Assembly (NCBI GenBank): GCA_963702035.1
Contig: OY969700.1
Location: forward strand, 124,001 to 188,000
Length of the DNA: 64,000 bases
Direction: 5' to 3'
From: VRUE01 sp963702035
GTDB lineage: Bacteria > Actinomycetota > Thermoleophilia > Solirubrobacterales > 70-9
Part shown: positions 14,497 through 22,529 of the stretch, piece after piece
Layout of the letters: every line of letters begins with the position of its first letter
Numbering within the stretch: position 1 is the stretch's first letter
Program-made: the position numbers and the translations under genes
Notes under the pieces: generated by a model
What the model saw: only the letters and a program-made list of their open reading frames with translations
Databases searched by the model: none
Told to the model about the DNA's origin: nothing

Positions 14497-15780
14497 ATGA
14501 TGGTGGAGACGCCCTGGGGTGACGCTGCAAAGCTGAAGAGGAGGAAGCTGCGGCCCGGGCGGGGGACGCCACGGGAGGAGGCCAAGCGCAATCAGCGCGA
14601 GCGGCTCTTCGCCGCGCTGGTGGCGACGGTCGCCGAGCGTGGCTATGAGGCGACGACGGTGGCTGACCTGGTCGAGCTCTCGGGCGTCTCGCGCAGCGCC
14701 TTCTATCGCCACTTCGAGGACAAGCAGGCGTGCTTCATCGCGGCGATCGAAGCGCTGGTCGGACCGGCCCTGGAGACGGTCGAAGGCGGGCTGGAGCTTC
14801 CCGGGGACACCGAGCTTGCCAAGCAGGCATTCGAAACGCTGTTCCGGCAGATCGTCGCCCAGCCCGCGGCCGCGAAGATGTGCTTCGTCAACGTCTATGC
14901 GGCCGGTGCCGAGGGCGTCGCCCTGATCGACCGAACGATCGACGCCTTCGAAGTACTGGCCAAGCAGATGCTCGACCAGACGCCCGGCTATGAGGGGATG
15001 CCCTCGGAGATAGTGCGTGCCTTGATCGGCGGCGTTCAGAAGGTCATCCACAAGCGCCTCTACCGCGGCAAAGAGGGCGAGCTGCTCGAGCTGGCGCCGC
15101 AGCTGTGGGACTGGCTGTTCTTGAACCCGACGCCTCCCGGCCCGCTGAAAGCGCCGCGTCGGCGCTCGCGCAAAGCCTCTCCCTTCGAGGAGCGCCAGGC
15201 CGCCTCATCTCCCCCGGAGCGGATCCTCAGGGCGCTGGCTGCGGTCGTCACCGAGAAGGGCTATCACGAGACCACCGTGGCGGACATCGTCGAGCGAGCG
15301 AGAACGTCGGGGCGGACCTTCTATGAGTACTTCGACAGCAAGGAGGATGCAATGGTGGCCGCCCTCGACAGCGGCTCCCAGAAGATGCTCGCCGAGGCGA
15401 TGCCGGCGTTTCGGCGGGCGACCGACTGGAAGCACTCGATTCAGGCGACCCAGGAGGCGATGTTCACCTTCGGGGTGCAGGAGCCCGAGTACGCGCACAT
15501 CGGCGCGGTCGAGATTTTCGGGGCGGGAACCCGCGCTTTGGAGCAGCGCGAGAAAGTCACCGAAGGCATGGAGCTGCTGCTGGCCGAGGGCTACAAAGTA
15601 AATCCGGATGTGCCGCCGATCACCGCCGAGGCGATCGGCGGGGCGCTCTACTCACTCTTCTATGACCACGTAAGGCAGAAGGGGGCGGAGCGACTGCCGG
15701 AGATAGTGCCGTCGGTCGTATACGTGACGCTGGTCCCTTTCCTCGGGACAGAGGAAGCGTATTCGCTGGCAACTCAGTAG
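14497..15780 (+). CDS. Tandem double-TetR regulator, copy 1
   Basis: A 427-residue fusion of two TetR repressors in one chain. Domain 1 has the HTH at ~residues 35-80 (TTVADLVELSGVSRSAFYRH, FEDKQACF). A basic linker (~residues 220-235, KAPRRRSRKASP) leads to domain 2 with its own HTH (TTVADIVERARTSGRTFYEY, FDSKEDAM) and ligand domain. TetR proteins normally dimerise; this chain could act as a built-in pseudo-dimer with two different half-site specificities. Starts ATG 14497, ATG 14500 and GTG 14503 are all possible. From 14504 on, it is identical to the gene at 21240. No gene follows it on the same strand. Confidence 0.9.
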   Translation: MMVETPWGDAAKLKRRKLRPGRGTPREEAKRNQRERLFAALVATVAERGYEATTVADLVELSGVSRSAFYRHFEDKQACFIAAIEALVGPALETVEGGLELPGDTELAKQAFETLFRQIVAQPAAAKMCFVNVYAAGAEGVALIDRTIDAFEVLAKQMLDQTPGYEGMPSEIVRALIGGVQKVIHKRLYRGKEGELLELAPQLWDWLFLNPTPPGPLKAPRRRSRKASPFEERQAASSPPERILRALAAVVTEKGYHETTVADIVERARTSGRTFYEYFDSKEDAMVAALDSGSQKMLAEAMPAFRRATDWKHSIQATQEAMFTFGVQEPEYAHIGAVEIFGAGTRALEQREKVTEGMELLLAEGYKVNPDVPPITAEAIGGALYSLFYDHVRQKGAERLPEIVPSVVYVTLVPFLGTEEAYSLATQ

Positions 15781-15787
15781 GTGGGGG
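14504..15787 (+). repeat. 1,284-bp direct repeat, copy 1
   Basis: It reads as identical to 21241-22524 (offset 6,737). It runs from the second base of the GTG start codon to 7 nt past the stop, so the repeat is the gene itself with almost no flank. Upstream there is only short partial similarity (a GATATC-TTCGT block). Confidence 0.95.
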
Positions 15788-15828
15788 CTTTCGGACCTGT
15801 GGCCCGAGAGGATTTGGTGGCTATTGGC

Positions 15829-16143
15829 TCAGCCCGCCAGGGGATCTGCGCCCGGTGCCTGGGGCTCGTCTTGGGTCTCGGTGGAGTTGAGCAGCGCAAG
15901 CACATCTGGATCGTCGGCAATTAATGATTCGTAGCGGACAGTGGCATGGTCAGCTGCCGTTCGACGTTCCTTGACCGTTTGCCACCTGGCAAGGACTCGG
16001 GTGTGGTAGCGGATTTCGCCCAGCTCCAGCTCCAGGTCCCCCGATAGCCGACCTACGGCGTAGGGGCCGTCAACCTCGTTGAGGCGCCGCAGTATGCGAC
16101 GGCGTATCCGATGATCGAGTGGAGGTCGTGCCTGAGGCTTCAT
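15829..16143 (-). CDS. Small winged-helix (ArsR-like) regulator
   Basis: A 104-residue protein: DHRIRRRILRRLNE, then YAVGRLSGDLELELGEIRYH (recognition helix), then TRVLARWQTVKERR as the wing start. The 'L-L-EIRYH-RVLA' pattern is that of ArsR/HTH_20 domains. The C-terminus is acidic and Pro-rich. There is no Shine-Dalgarno match before ATG 16143. A second copy of the operator-like site lies ~290 bp upstream, beyond a long hairpin. It is convergent with the first tandem-TetR gene. Confidence 0.65.
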   Translation of the reverse strand: MKPQARPPLDHRIRRRILRRLNEVDGPYAVGRLSGDLELELGEIRYHTRVLARWQTVKERRTAADHATVRYESLIADDPDVLALLNSTETQDEPQAPGADPLAG

Positions 16144-16217
16144 TTCGACGTGCTCGAACCTCTCGTCGGTTTACGGATGACGCCGAGCTCAGGGTGGACT
16201 GGGCCGATCCTGTTTAA

Positions 16218-16283
16218 CCCGATCCGCTGATCCTGGCTCCCCCTCATGGGAGGTGAAGGGGGAGCCAGGATCAGCGGATCGGG
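16218..16283. repeat. Perfect 27-bp inverted repeat with 12-nt loop
   Basis: Arms 16218-16244 and 16257-16283 are perfectly complementary; each holds CTGATCCTGGCTCCCCCT or its complement. The loop is CATGGGAGGTGA. The stem is too long for an ordinary terminator and no T-run follows. It lies between the MMPL operon end and the ArsR-like gene. Confidence 0.85.
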
Positions 16284-16429
16284 GAACTCCGACCGCTCCT
16301 GCCCGGATCGCGCGCTGGTGTGCCAAAGCGCTCCAAAGAACTGGCTTGGCGACGGAATGGGAACGTGCCCAGACCTTGAACTAAGGGCTATGGCCAGTTC
16401 AACCTGAAAAAGCGCCTTTTTATGGCCCG

Positions 16430-16452
16430 CCATATTGGAACATTAACATACC
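16430..16452. promoter_or_regulatory. Operator-like site, copy 2
   Basis: Differs from 14393-14415 by one base. The core GGAACATTAACATACC is a 16-nt imperfect palindrome centred on TTAA (10 of 16 positions symmetric). It lies between the 3' end of the MMPL operon and the ArsR-like gene 15829-16143. Confidence 0.5.
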
Positions 16453-16560
16453 GTAAGAAACATAGAGCGGTACGCTAAAGAGACCCCGATTCGATCCTAA
16501 GTCTAGAGGGCGTTCCAATTCAAGGGCTCCGGGCCCCAGGCAAGTCAACCTGCCAGATGT

Positions 16561-17358
16561 TTATCGCGCACGACAGCTACGGGCAATCGCCGTGCTCACC
16601 TGGCGGCCACCGGCGAGTCTGTAGGCGACCCGAGCAAGCGAAAAGAAACCCGCGGTGAAGCGCCTCGGGATCGGACAAGAGGCACTCAAGTAGCTACGAC
16701 GGCGCCCACGGTAGGCATAGCGACGCGAAAGCGTCATTTCGAACTGGGCAACTCGTGCCCATTTGCCAACGACCGGAAGCTTGGCGGCCAGCGTTAGTCC
16801 AAAGCGACCCGAGCCGCGGCGCAGAGCGAACGGAAGTACTACGGAAAAGGGCGGCTTCGGCGTGAAGGCGTGCAAAAACACGGCATGCCGCTTGCCGAGG
16901 TGCGCGTTGAAGGCGAGAAGATGAGTCTGGACCGGAAACGGCTTTTGATGCGGCAACCGCACGGTCAGATTGAGCTGTCCGCGTCCCACTAGCGCCTCCC
17001 GGCAATTACGGAGCGCGGCGACGCTGCTCGTGGCAATGAGTTTTCGGCGAGGGCAAGTCGGAAGCCCATGAGTGAACAGGACGCCCTGCTGGGGCAGGCC
17101 CAGCTGGACTTCCGTCACGCGTGGCAGTGGAGATCCATCGGTCGTCTGTAGGCGTCCCTCGAGGCTTATGGCTACCGGCGCGGAGCGCTCTCGAGGCAAC
17201 GTGAGGGGCGAGAGTCGTCCGTCGAGCGACACGATCAACGTCCCGTACTGAGAGCGCTCTCCCTGAGCGAGACCGGCAATCATTAGAACCAAGACGACGA
17301 CCGCCAATATCGAAGGCCATACCGCTCGATTTCGGAGCCCTCCCTTCAAGCATCTCAC
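16561..17358 (-). CDS. Secreted or membrane-anchored hypothetical protein of the MMPL operon
   Basis: A 265-residue protein with an N-terminal hydrophobic segment (VWPSILAVVVLVLMIAGLAQ) and a beta-rich outside domain. Four spaced Cys (TCPRRK, NCREALVG, ASCPIPRR, RSCRAR) suggest disulfides. The 'CP-KLIATSS-A---C--ALVG-G' pattern is one I associate with actinobacterial exported proteins of unknown role. It overlaps the upstream gene by 4 nt and is the last gene of the mmpL operon, so it may be a periplasmic or cell-surface partner of the exporter. Confidence 0.75.
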   Translation of the reverse strand: MRCLKGGLRNRAVWPSILAVVVLVLMIAGLAQGERSQYGTLIVSLDGRLSPLTLPRERSAPVAISLEGRLQTTDGSPLPRVTEVQLGLPQQGVLFTHGLPTCPRRKLIATSSVAALRNCREALVGRGQLNLTVRLPHQKPFPVQTHLLAFNAHLGKRHAVFLHAFTPKPPFSVVLPFALRRGSGRFGLTLAAKLPVVGKWARVAQFEMTLSRRYAYRGRRRSYLSASCPIPRRFTAGFFSLARVAYRLAGGRQVSTAIARSCRAR

Positions 17359-17858
17359 CCGTACCGGGAGAACTTGAAACTGCAGTAGTTGAATCCGAAG
17401 GCCAGCACGACGTGGTTAGCCAAATTGCCGTTGTGAATAAAGCGAGCAACCCGACGCTGTGCTCTAATCGACTGCCCGCCTTTCAGCTCGACGGTGATCT
17501 GTCGCAGGTATGACTCCTGTCTTTTTAGATACCCGAACCATTTCGTTAGCTTGGCGGTATCTGCAGGCGGACGCGATACTTTTGCAATTCTTTGAACGGT
17601 TGAGCCGAAGATTTGAGCCGCCCGTGCGAACTTCCCGGCTGCAACTCCCACGCGTTCCGCACTAATATCGGCGCGGGCCCCCTTCATTGCCCGTTGGGTG
17701 GCTTCGGCGCCTGGCTTGCAGACACTCTCTAGCTCGTTCACGTATTTGTCACGCGACGGACCTTCAGCCAGCGCGTGGGTCGTGCATCCGAAAACTATCG
17801 CTAGTACCAAGCCAACTACAACCTTCTGCCAATTCTGTGTTCTAGATCTCTTGTACAT
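17355..17858 (-). CDS. Secreted hypothetical protein of the MMPL operon
   Basis: A 167-residue protein with a signal sequence (KVVVGLVLAIVFGCTTHALA) and a helical mature part (YVNELESVCKPGAEATQRAM). FGCTT could be read as a lipobox-like site, but a signal-peptidase I cut after HALA fits better. ATG 17858 was chosen over an upstream codon because GAGGAT lies 7 nt before it. It sits 14 bp after mmpL and overlaps the next gene by 4 nt. Function unknown; export accessory protein by context. Confidence 0.75.
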   Translation of the reverse strand: MYKRSRTQNWQKVVVGLVLAIVFGCTTHALAEGPSRDKYVNELESVCKPGAEATQRAMKGARADISAERVGVAAGKFARAAQIFGSTVQRIAKVSRPPADTAKLTKWFGYLKRQESYLRQITVELKGGQSIRAQRRVARFIHNGNLANHVVLAFGFNYCSFKFSRYG

Positions 17859-17872
17859 GCAATCCTCCGCGT

Positions 17873-20800
17873 CTATCGACTCAACCTCGTTTGCGCTTGG
17901 CCTCCATCCAGCAGAGTGCGACTCGGAAGAATGCGTTCGAGCCACTGTGGAACGTGCCAGACGCGATCACCAATAAGCAGCATGAGGGCAGGTAGCAAAA
18001 CGATTCGCACAACGGTCGCGTCGAGCAGAATCGCGACCGTCAGTCCAACTCCCATTTGACTCACAGTCGCGATTGGCGCGCCGGCGAAAGAAACGAAGAC
18101 CGCCGCCATGATCGCCGCCGCACCCGTGATTACCCCAGCCGTCTTCTCCAGGCCAAATTCAATCGCCCCTCGATTTTCCCCGTCTACTATGTACCGCTCC
18201 CGCATTCGGGCGATCAGAAAGACTGCATAGTCGATCGACAGCCCGAAAGTCACCCCGAAGATTGCACCCGCACCCACCGTGTTGACATAGGGGTGGCCTC
18301 CCAGCGGATACCCGGCCGGGACCTGGCATACAAGCGTCATTACTCCAATTGCCGCAGCTACCGATGCGATATTGAGACAAACGGCAAGAAGGGCTAGGAG
18401 CGGAGCCCGCAGAATCACAATCAACGCGAAGAGGGTGAAGAGGACAAAGGCCCCGAGCACGAATGGCAAACGGGCTTCCGTTGCTTCGCCGTACGCGTTA
18501 AAGGTTGCCGCGCCCCCCGTGACGCCGGTTCGCAGCCCGCCTTCCTGACCCAGCCTCTTTGCCTCGATTAGCAGACGATCACCAAACTCGCGCGACCCCG
18601 TGGTATTGAAGCCGTACGTAGATACGACGAGCATTCGCGCTGCCTGACCGCCACCGTGAAGGCTAATCGCCTCTGCCGCGGCAGCTCGATTCTCTCGAGA
18701 GGCGCCATCAAGCGCTGAGAGGACAAAGTAGCCGGAGTCAAAGAGATGGGGGGATTCACGATGAAGGCGACCGATCCCGCGGCTGAGTGGGCTAGCAACG
18801 GCGGAAACTCGTATCCCCGCTCGACGCAGTTTCACCTGCAATGGATAGGAACGATGAAGTCCATCCGAGAGGCCAGTCCGTAGAGCCCCCACTCCTCCTT
18901 GCAATTCCGCGAGGCCGCCGGCCAGGCGCTCAGCACCGCTGCCGAGCCGGCCAAGACCATCCCCAAGACCGTTTGCCGCCAGCGCCAACCGTCCCACTCC
19001 ATCTTCGAGCTGCTGGCCACCAGAGGCCAGCCGATTCAAACCACCGTTTACATCCTGTGCGACATCGCGGAGCTGCCGTACTTCGTTTCTGTCGGCGGCA
19101 ATCGTTCGAGTAAGAACCCGCGCCTGGTTCGCCGCGGACGTCAGAGTGGGGTCGTCTGCGGCAGCGCGTTCGAGCCGAGTGGCGAGCTGCCGCGATCGCG
19201 AAAGCTCGCTCTTCCGGATCTGTGGGAGAAGTGATCGCAGTCCGAGCGCCAGCGTCAGCGTGCCAACTGCTGCTTTGCGCTGGCCATGAGCAAGCTGTTC
19301 GCTGCCACGCTGCAGAAGTTCGATTGCTTCGTTGGCTTCTGATCCACGCAGAGTGGCCCGGCCCAGCCCATCCGCTATGAGGCGCGCTCCGACAGCAGCG
19401 CGCCCGGCACCCTCGGCGAGCAAGCCAGTTCCCTCTGCCCCACGGGCAATACCGCCTCGCAGCGCTTGTACTGCATGGGCCGCTCGACTAAGGCCAGGGC
19501 CGAGGTGGTCAAGCTCCGCTGCACTCCCCGGCAAAGCAAGACTCGTCCCCAGCAGCTGCAGCGGTGCCGTACGTTTGGCGATTGGAGCGGGGCCGATTAC
19601 TGCGCGTACACCTGGTTGATGGGCGATTCGACGCTGCCAACGAGCCAGCAATGCCAAGTTCGCGGAGGTCGTTATCGCCCCCCGTTCGGTCGCAGCGACC
19701 AGAATGAAAGGCGCTCCCCATCCTGGACCTACCGTTCGATCAATCTTCTCGGCATCCTCGCGCGCGGGATTTGAGGCGGAGAGCTCCTGAATGCCAGGGG
19801 CGCCAGTGGTGAAGGCAAGGTTTGGCAGCGCCAGCAACACCAACGGGACCGAGACAAGGAGGGCGGCGCGGGCCGGCTTGCGAAGTGCGGTAGTAGCGGC
19901 CGCAGCGATGGTTGAGCGCCGTCGGCTCGAGCGCGGTTTCCCAATTCGTCCCGCATTGATCCGCCTCCCCAGCAAGGCGAGCAACGGCGGCACCGCAAGC
20001 GTCGAAACAGCGATGCTGATTGCCGCAACCACCCCCACCGTGGTTGCAAGGGAGAGCAGCAAGGATCCCGGCTGCAAGAAGGCCGAAAAGACAACCGCGA
20101 CAATCAAGGTGACGCCGGCAAAGAGAGTCGTGCGGCCGGCGCTTTCCCGCGTTGCGGCAGCAGCCTTCCAAGGATCCTCAGCCTCATCGAGCTCCTCGCG
20201 GAAGCGAGAGACGATCAGAAGCGAGTAGTCGACGCCAAGGGCAAGGCCCATCATGGTGCAGACGACAAGCGAGAGTGCATCGATCGTCATGACCGAACTA
20301 AGCAACGCAAGCACCCCGCGCCCCGCAAAGACGGTCAGAGCGCCGAAAACAAGCGGGATTGCCGCGGCCGCAACGGAGCGAAAGACGAACAGCAGGATGA
20401 GAATGAGCAGCGGCGCCGCCAGCAGCTCGGCTCGCTCGGTCGCGCTTAGTGATTCGTCCTGCAGCGCCCGGGAGACGGTAGCGAATCCTGATTGCGTCGC
20501 TTCGATCGGGGCGTGAATCCGAGTTTCGAGGATGCGGTCCAGTCGTGGCACCGTGTCGCGCATCGACTTGTCGAGCGGCTCCTGAAAGTCAACCAAGACA
20601 AGAGCCTTGCGGGCGCTCGGTCGAAGTCCAGCGACAGACCCTCGATCCCAGGGCGAGATCACGGTCGCCTTTGGATTGCGGCGCAAGTCCCGGACCAGCG
20701 ACACGCCCTGTCGATCAAGTGCATGGGGGGGTCCCTGCAACAAGACAACGAACGGCGACGAGTGGCCGAAATGGCTCGAGGCGAGTAGTTCCCCTTCGTC

Positions 20801-20953
20801 GGCCGAGGTCCCCGGCACGTTCAGCGAGAACGGATCAAGCTTGCCCTCGACCCCCAGACCGATGCCACCCAGAACCGCACAGGCGAGCAAGACAACGATC
20901 AGCCCAGCAAGGGGACGGCTACGACTCCCCCCAGACCAAAGCCTCCCTCTCAT
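17873..20953 (-). CDS. MMPL-family RND transporter
   Basis: A 1,026-residue inner-membrane exporter. It starts with one membrane helix (LAGLIVVLLACAVLGGIGLG), then an outside domain, then two MMPL blocks: LLAAPLLILILLFVFRSVAA with GLALGVDYSLLIVSRFREEL, and LGAFVLFTLFALIVILRAPL with FGLSIDYAVFLIARMRERYI. The Asp in GVDYSLL and SIDYAVF is the proton-relay position. A long central coil (about 460-700) is rich in Gly-Leu heptads. Family members export lipids, polyketides, siderophores and terpenoids. It is divergent from the second tandem-TetR gene and heads an operon with two secreted proteins. GC is lower than in core genes. Confidence 0.93.
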   Translation of the reverse strand: MRGRLWSGGSRSRPLAGLIVVLLACAVLGGIGLGVEGKLDPFSLNVPGTSADEGELLASSHFGHSSPFVVLLQGPPHALDRQGVSLVRDLRRNPKATVISPWDRGSVAGLRPSARKALVLVDFQEPLDKSMRDTVPRLDRILETRIHAPIEATQSGFATVSRALQDESLSATERAELLAAPLLILILLFVFRSVAAAAIPLVFGALTVFAGRGVLALLSSVMTIDALSLVVCTMMGLALGVDYSLLIVSRFREELDEAEDPWKAAAATRESAGRTTLFAGVTLIVAVVFSAFLQPGSLLLSLATTVGVVAAISIAVSTLAVPPLLALLGRRINAGRIGKPRSSRRRSTIAAAATTALRKPARAALLVSVPLVLLALPNLAFTTGAPGIQELSASNPAREDAEKIDRTVGPGWGAPFILVAATERGAITTSANLALLARWQRRIAHQPGVRAVIGPAPIAKRTAPLQLLGTSLALPGSAAELDHLGPGLSRAAHAVQALRGGIARGAEGTGLLAEGAGRAAVGARLIADGLGRATLRGSEANEAIELLQRGSEQLAHGQRKAAVGTLTLALGLRSLLPQIRKSELSRSRQLATRLERAAADDPTLTSAANQARVLTRTIAADRNEVRQLRDVAQDVNGGLNRLASGGQQLEDGVGRLALAANGLGDGLGRLGSGAERLAGGLAELQGGVGALRTGLSDGLHRSYPLQVKLRRAGIRVSAVASPLSRGIGRLHRESPHLFDSGYFVLSALDGASRENRAAAAEAISLHGGGQAARMLVVSTYGFNTTGSREFGDRLLIEAKRLGQEGGLRTGVTGGAATFNAYGEATEARLPFVLGAFVLFTLFALIVILRAPLLALLAVCLNIASVAAAIGVMTLVCQVPAGYPLGGHPYVNTVGAGAIFGVTFGLSIDYAVFLIARMRERYIVDGENRGAIEFGLEKTAGVITGAAAIMAAVFVSFAGAPIATVSQMGVGLTVAILLDATVVRIVLLPALMLLIGDRVWHVPQWLERILPSRTLLDGGQAQTRLSR

Positions 20954-21239
20954 TCAAAGGAGTTTAAGAAAAACTAGCCCTCCTCGTTCCCGTACAAGAA
21001 TCAGATTTTTTCTTTTAGCTTTCCCTTGGAGTCCAGAAGCGGCACTTGCGGGAAGTCAATAGGAACATTGTCGCACCATAAGAACCTTACTGCGCTTGGG
21101 CTGAGAGTCGGATTGCCTCTCCAATGGCCAATGTAGTGCGGTTTAGATCGTTCGTTCATCTAGGCCGATGGCATACCACCTTGCGACACCGCCTGCGGCA
21201 AAGCGAAAGCAGCCATTGGTGCAGGGATATCGTTCGTTT
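20954..21239. promoter_or_regulatory. Divergent control region of mmpL and the second tandem-TetR gene
   Basis: 286 bp between the two starts, noticeably AT-richer than the genes. It holds AGGAACATTG (21061-21070), which shares GGAACATT with the operator-like site at 16430. The frame of the TetR gene is open back to ATG 21168, so the N-terminus could be 24 residues longer. Confidence 0.4.
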
Positions 21240-22517
21240 ATGGAGACGCCCTGGGGTGACGCTGCAAAGCTGAAGAGGAGGAAGCTGCGGCCCGGGCGGG
21301 GGACGCCACGGGAGGAGGCCAAGCGCAATCAGCGCGAGCGGCTCTTCGCCGCGCTGGTGGCGACGGTCGCCGAGCGTGGCTATGAGGCGACGACGGTGGC
21401 TGACCTGGTCGAGCTCTCGGGCGTCTCGCGCAGCGCCTTCTATCGCCACTTCGAGGACAAGCAGGCGTGCTTCATCGCGGCGATCGAAGCGCTGGTCGGA
21501 CCGGCCCTGGAGACGGTCGAAGGCGGGCTGGAGCTTCCCGGGGACACCGAGCTTGCCAAGCAGGCATTCGAAACGCTGTTCCGGCAGATCGTCGCCCAGC
21601 CCGCGGCCGCGAAGATGTGCTTCGTCAACGTCTATGCGGCCGGTGCCGAGGGCGTCGCCCTGATCGACCGAACGATCGACGCCTTCGAAGTACTGGCCAA
21701 GCAGATGCTCGACCAGACGCCCGGCTATGAGGGGATGCCCTCGGAGATAGTGCGTGCCTTGATCGGCGGCGTTCAGAAGGTCATCCACAAGCGCCTCTAC
21801 CGCGGCAAAGAGGGCGAGCTGCTCGAGCTGGCGCCGCAGCTGTGGGACTGGCTGTTCTTGAACCCGACGCCTCCCGGCCCGCTGAAAGCGCCGCGTCGGC
21901 GCTCGCGCAAAGCCTCTCCCTTCGAGGAGCGCCAGGCCGCCTCATCTCCCCCGGAGCGGATCCTCAGGGCGCTGGCTGCGGTCGTCACCGAGAAGGGCTA
22001 TCACGAGACCACCGTGGCGGACATCGTCGAGCGAGCGAGAACGTCGGGGCGGACCTTCTATGAGTACTTCGACAGCAAGGAGGATGCAATGGTGGCCGCC
22101 CTCGACAGCGGCTCCCAGAAGATGCTCGCCGAGGCGATGCCGGCGTTTCGGCGGGCGACCGACTGGAAGCACTCGATTCAGGCGACCCAGGAGGCGATGT
22201 TCACCTTCGGGGTGCAGGAGCCCGAGTACGCGCACATCGGCGCGGTCGAGATTTTCGGGGCGGGAACCCGCGCTTTGGAGCAGCGCGAGAAAGTCACCGA
22301 AGGCATGGAGCTGCTGCTGGCCGAGGGCTACAAAGTAAATCCGGATGTGCCGCCGATCACCGCCGAGGCGATCGGCGGGGCGCTCTACTCACTCTTCTAT
22401 GACCACGTAAGGCAGAAGGGGGCGGAGCGACTGCCGGAGATAGTGCCGTCGGTCGTATACGTGACGCTGGTCCCTTTCCTCGGGACAGAGGAAGCGTATT
22501 CGCTGGCAACTCAGTAG
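21240..22517 (+). CDS. Tandem double-TetR regulator, copy 2
   Basis: A 425-residue protein, identical to the copy at 14497-15780 after the first residue or two. It has two complete TetR units, each with an N-terminal HTH (TTVADLVELSGVSRSAFYRH and TTVADIVERARTSGRTFYEY) and a helical ligand-binding domain. ATG 21240 coincides with the edge of the repeat; ATG 21168 would add 24 residues of unrelated sequence. It is divergent from mmpL and 12 bp upstream of the terpene synthase gene, so it is probably the local repressor of both. The ligand may be the terpenoid product or precursor (inference). Confidence 0.9.
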   Translation: METPWGDAAKLKRRKLRPGRGTPREEAKRNQRERLFAALVATVAERGYEATTVADLVELSGVSRSAFYRHFEDKQACFIAAIEALVGPALETVEGGLELPGDTELAKQAFETLFRQIVAQPAAAKMCFVNVYAAGAEGVALIDRTIDAFEVLAKQMLDQTPGYEGMPSEIVRALIGGVQKVIHKRLYRGKEGELLELAPQLWDWLFLNPTPPGPLKAPRRRSRKASPFEERQAASSPPERILRALAAVVTEKGYHETTVADIVERARTSGRTFYEYFDSKEDAMVAALDSGSQKMLAEAMPAFRRATDWKHSIQATQEAMFTFGVQEPEYAHIGAVEIFGAGTRALEQREKVTEGMELLLAEGYKVNPDVPPITAEAIGGALYSLFYDHVRQKGAERLPEIVPSVVYVTLVPFLGTEEAYSLATQ

Positions 22518-22524
22518 GTGGGGG
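21241..22524 (+). repeat. 1,284-bp direct repeat, copy 2
   Basis: Matches 14504-15787. The last 7 nt (GTGGGGG) here form the purine-rich site in front of the ytpB-like gene, while in copy 1 they lead nowhere. This hints that copy 2 is the original setting. Confidence 0.95.
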
Positions 22525-22529
22525 ACCAA

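Larger units (their letters stand above)
16144..16560. other. Intergenic stretch with hairpin and operator copy
   Basis: No convincing gene. An open frame on the minus strand (16140-16433) has no recognisable protein character and runs through the hairpin. The stretch holds a 27-bp-stem inverted repeat (16218-16283) and the second operator-like site (16430-16452). Confidence 0.6.

Noticed and set aside
16140..16433. 97-codon minus-strand frame
   Set aside because: It passes through the perfect 27-bp hairpin, starts inside the operator-like repeat and shows no protein-family character.
14504..22524. Composite transposon bounded by the two TetR repeats
   Set aside because: The repeats encode no transposase, have no terminal inverted repeats and no target-site duplication is visible.
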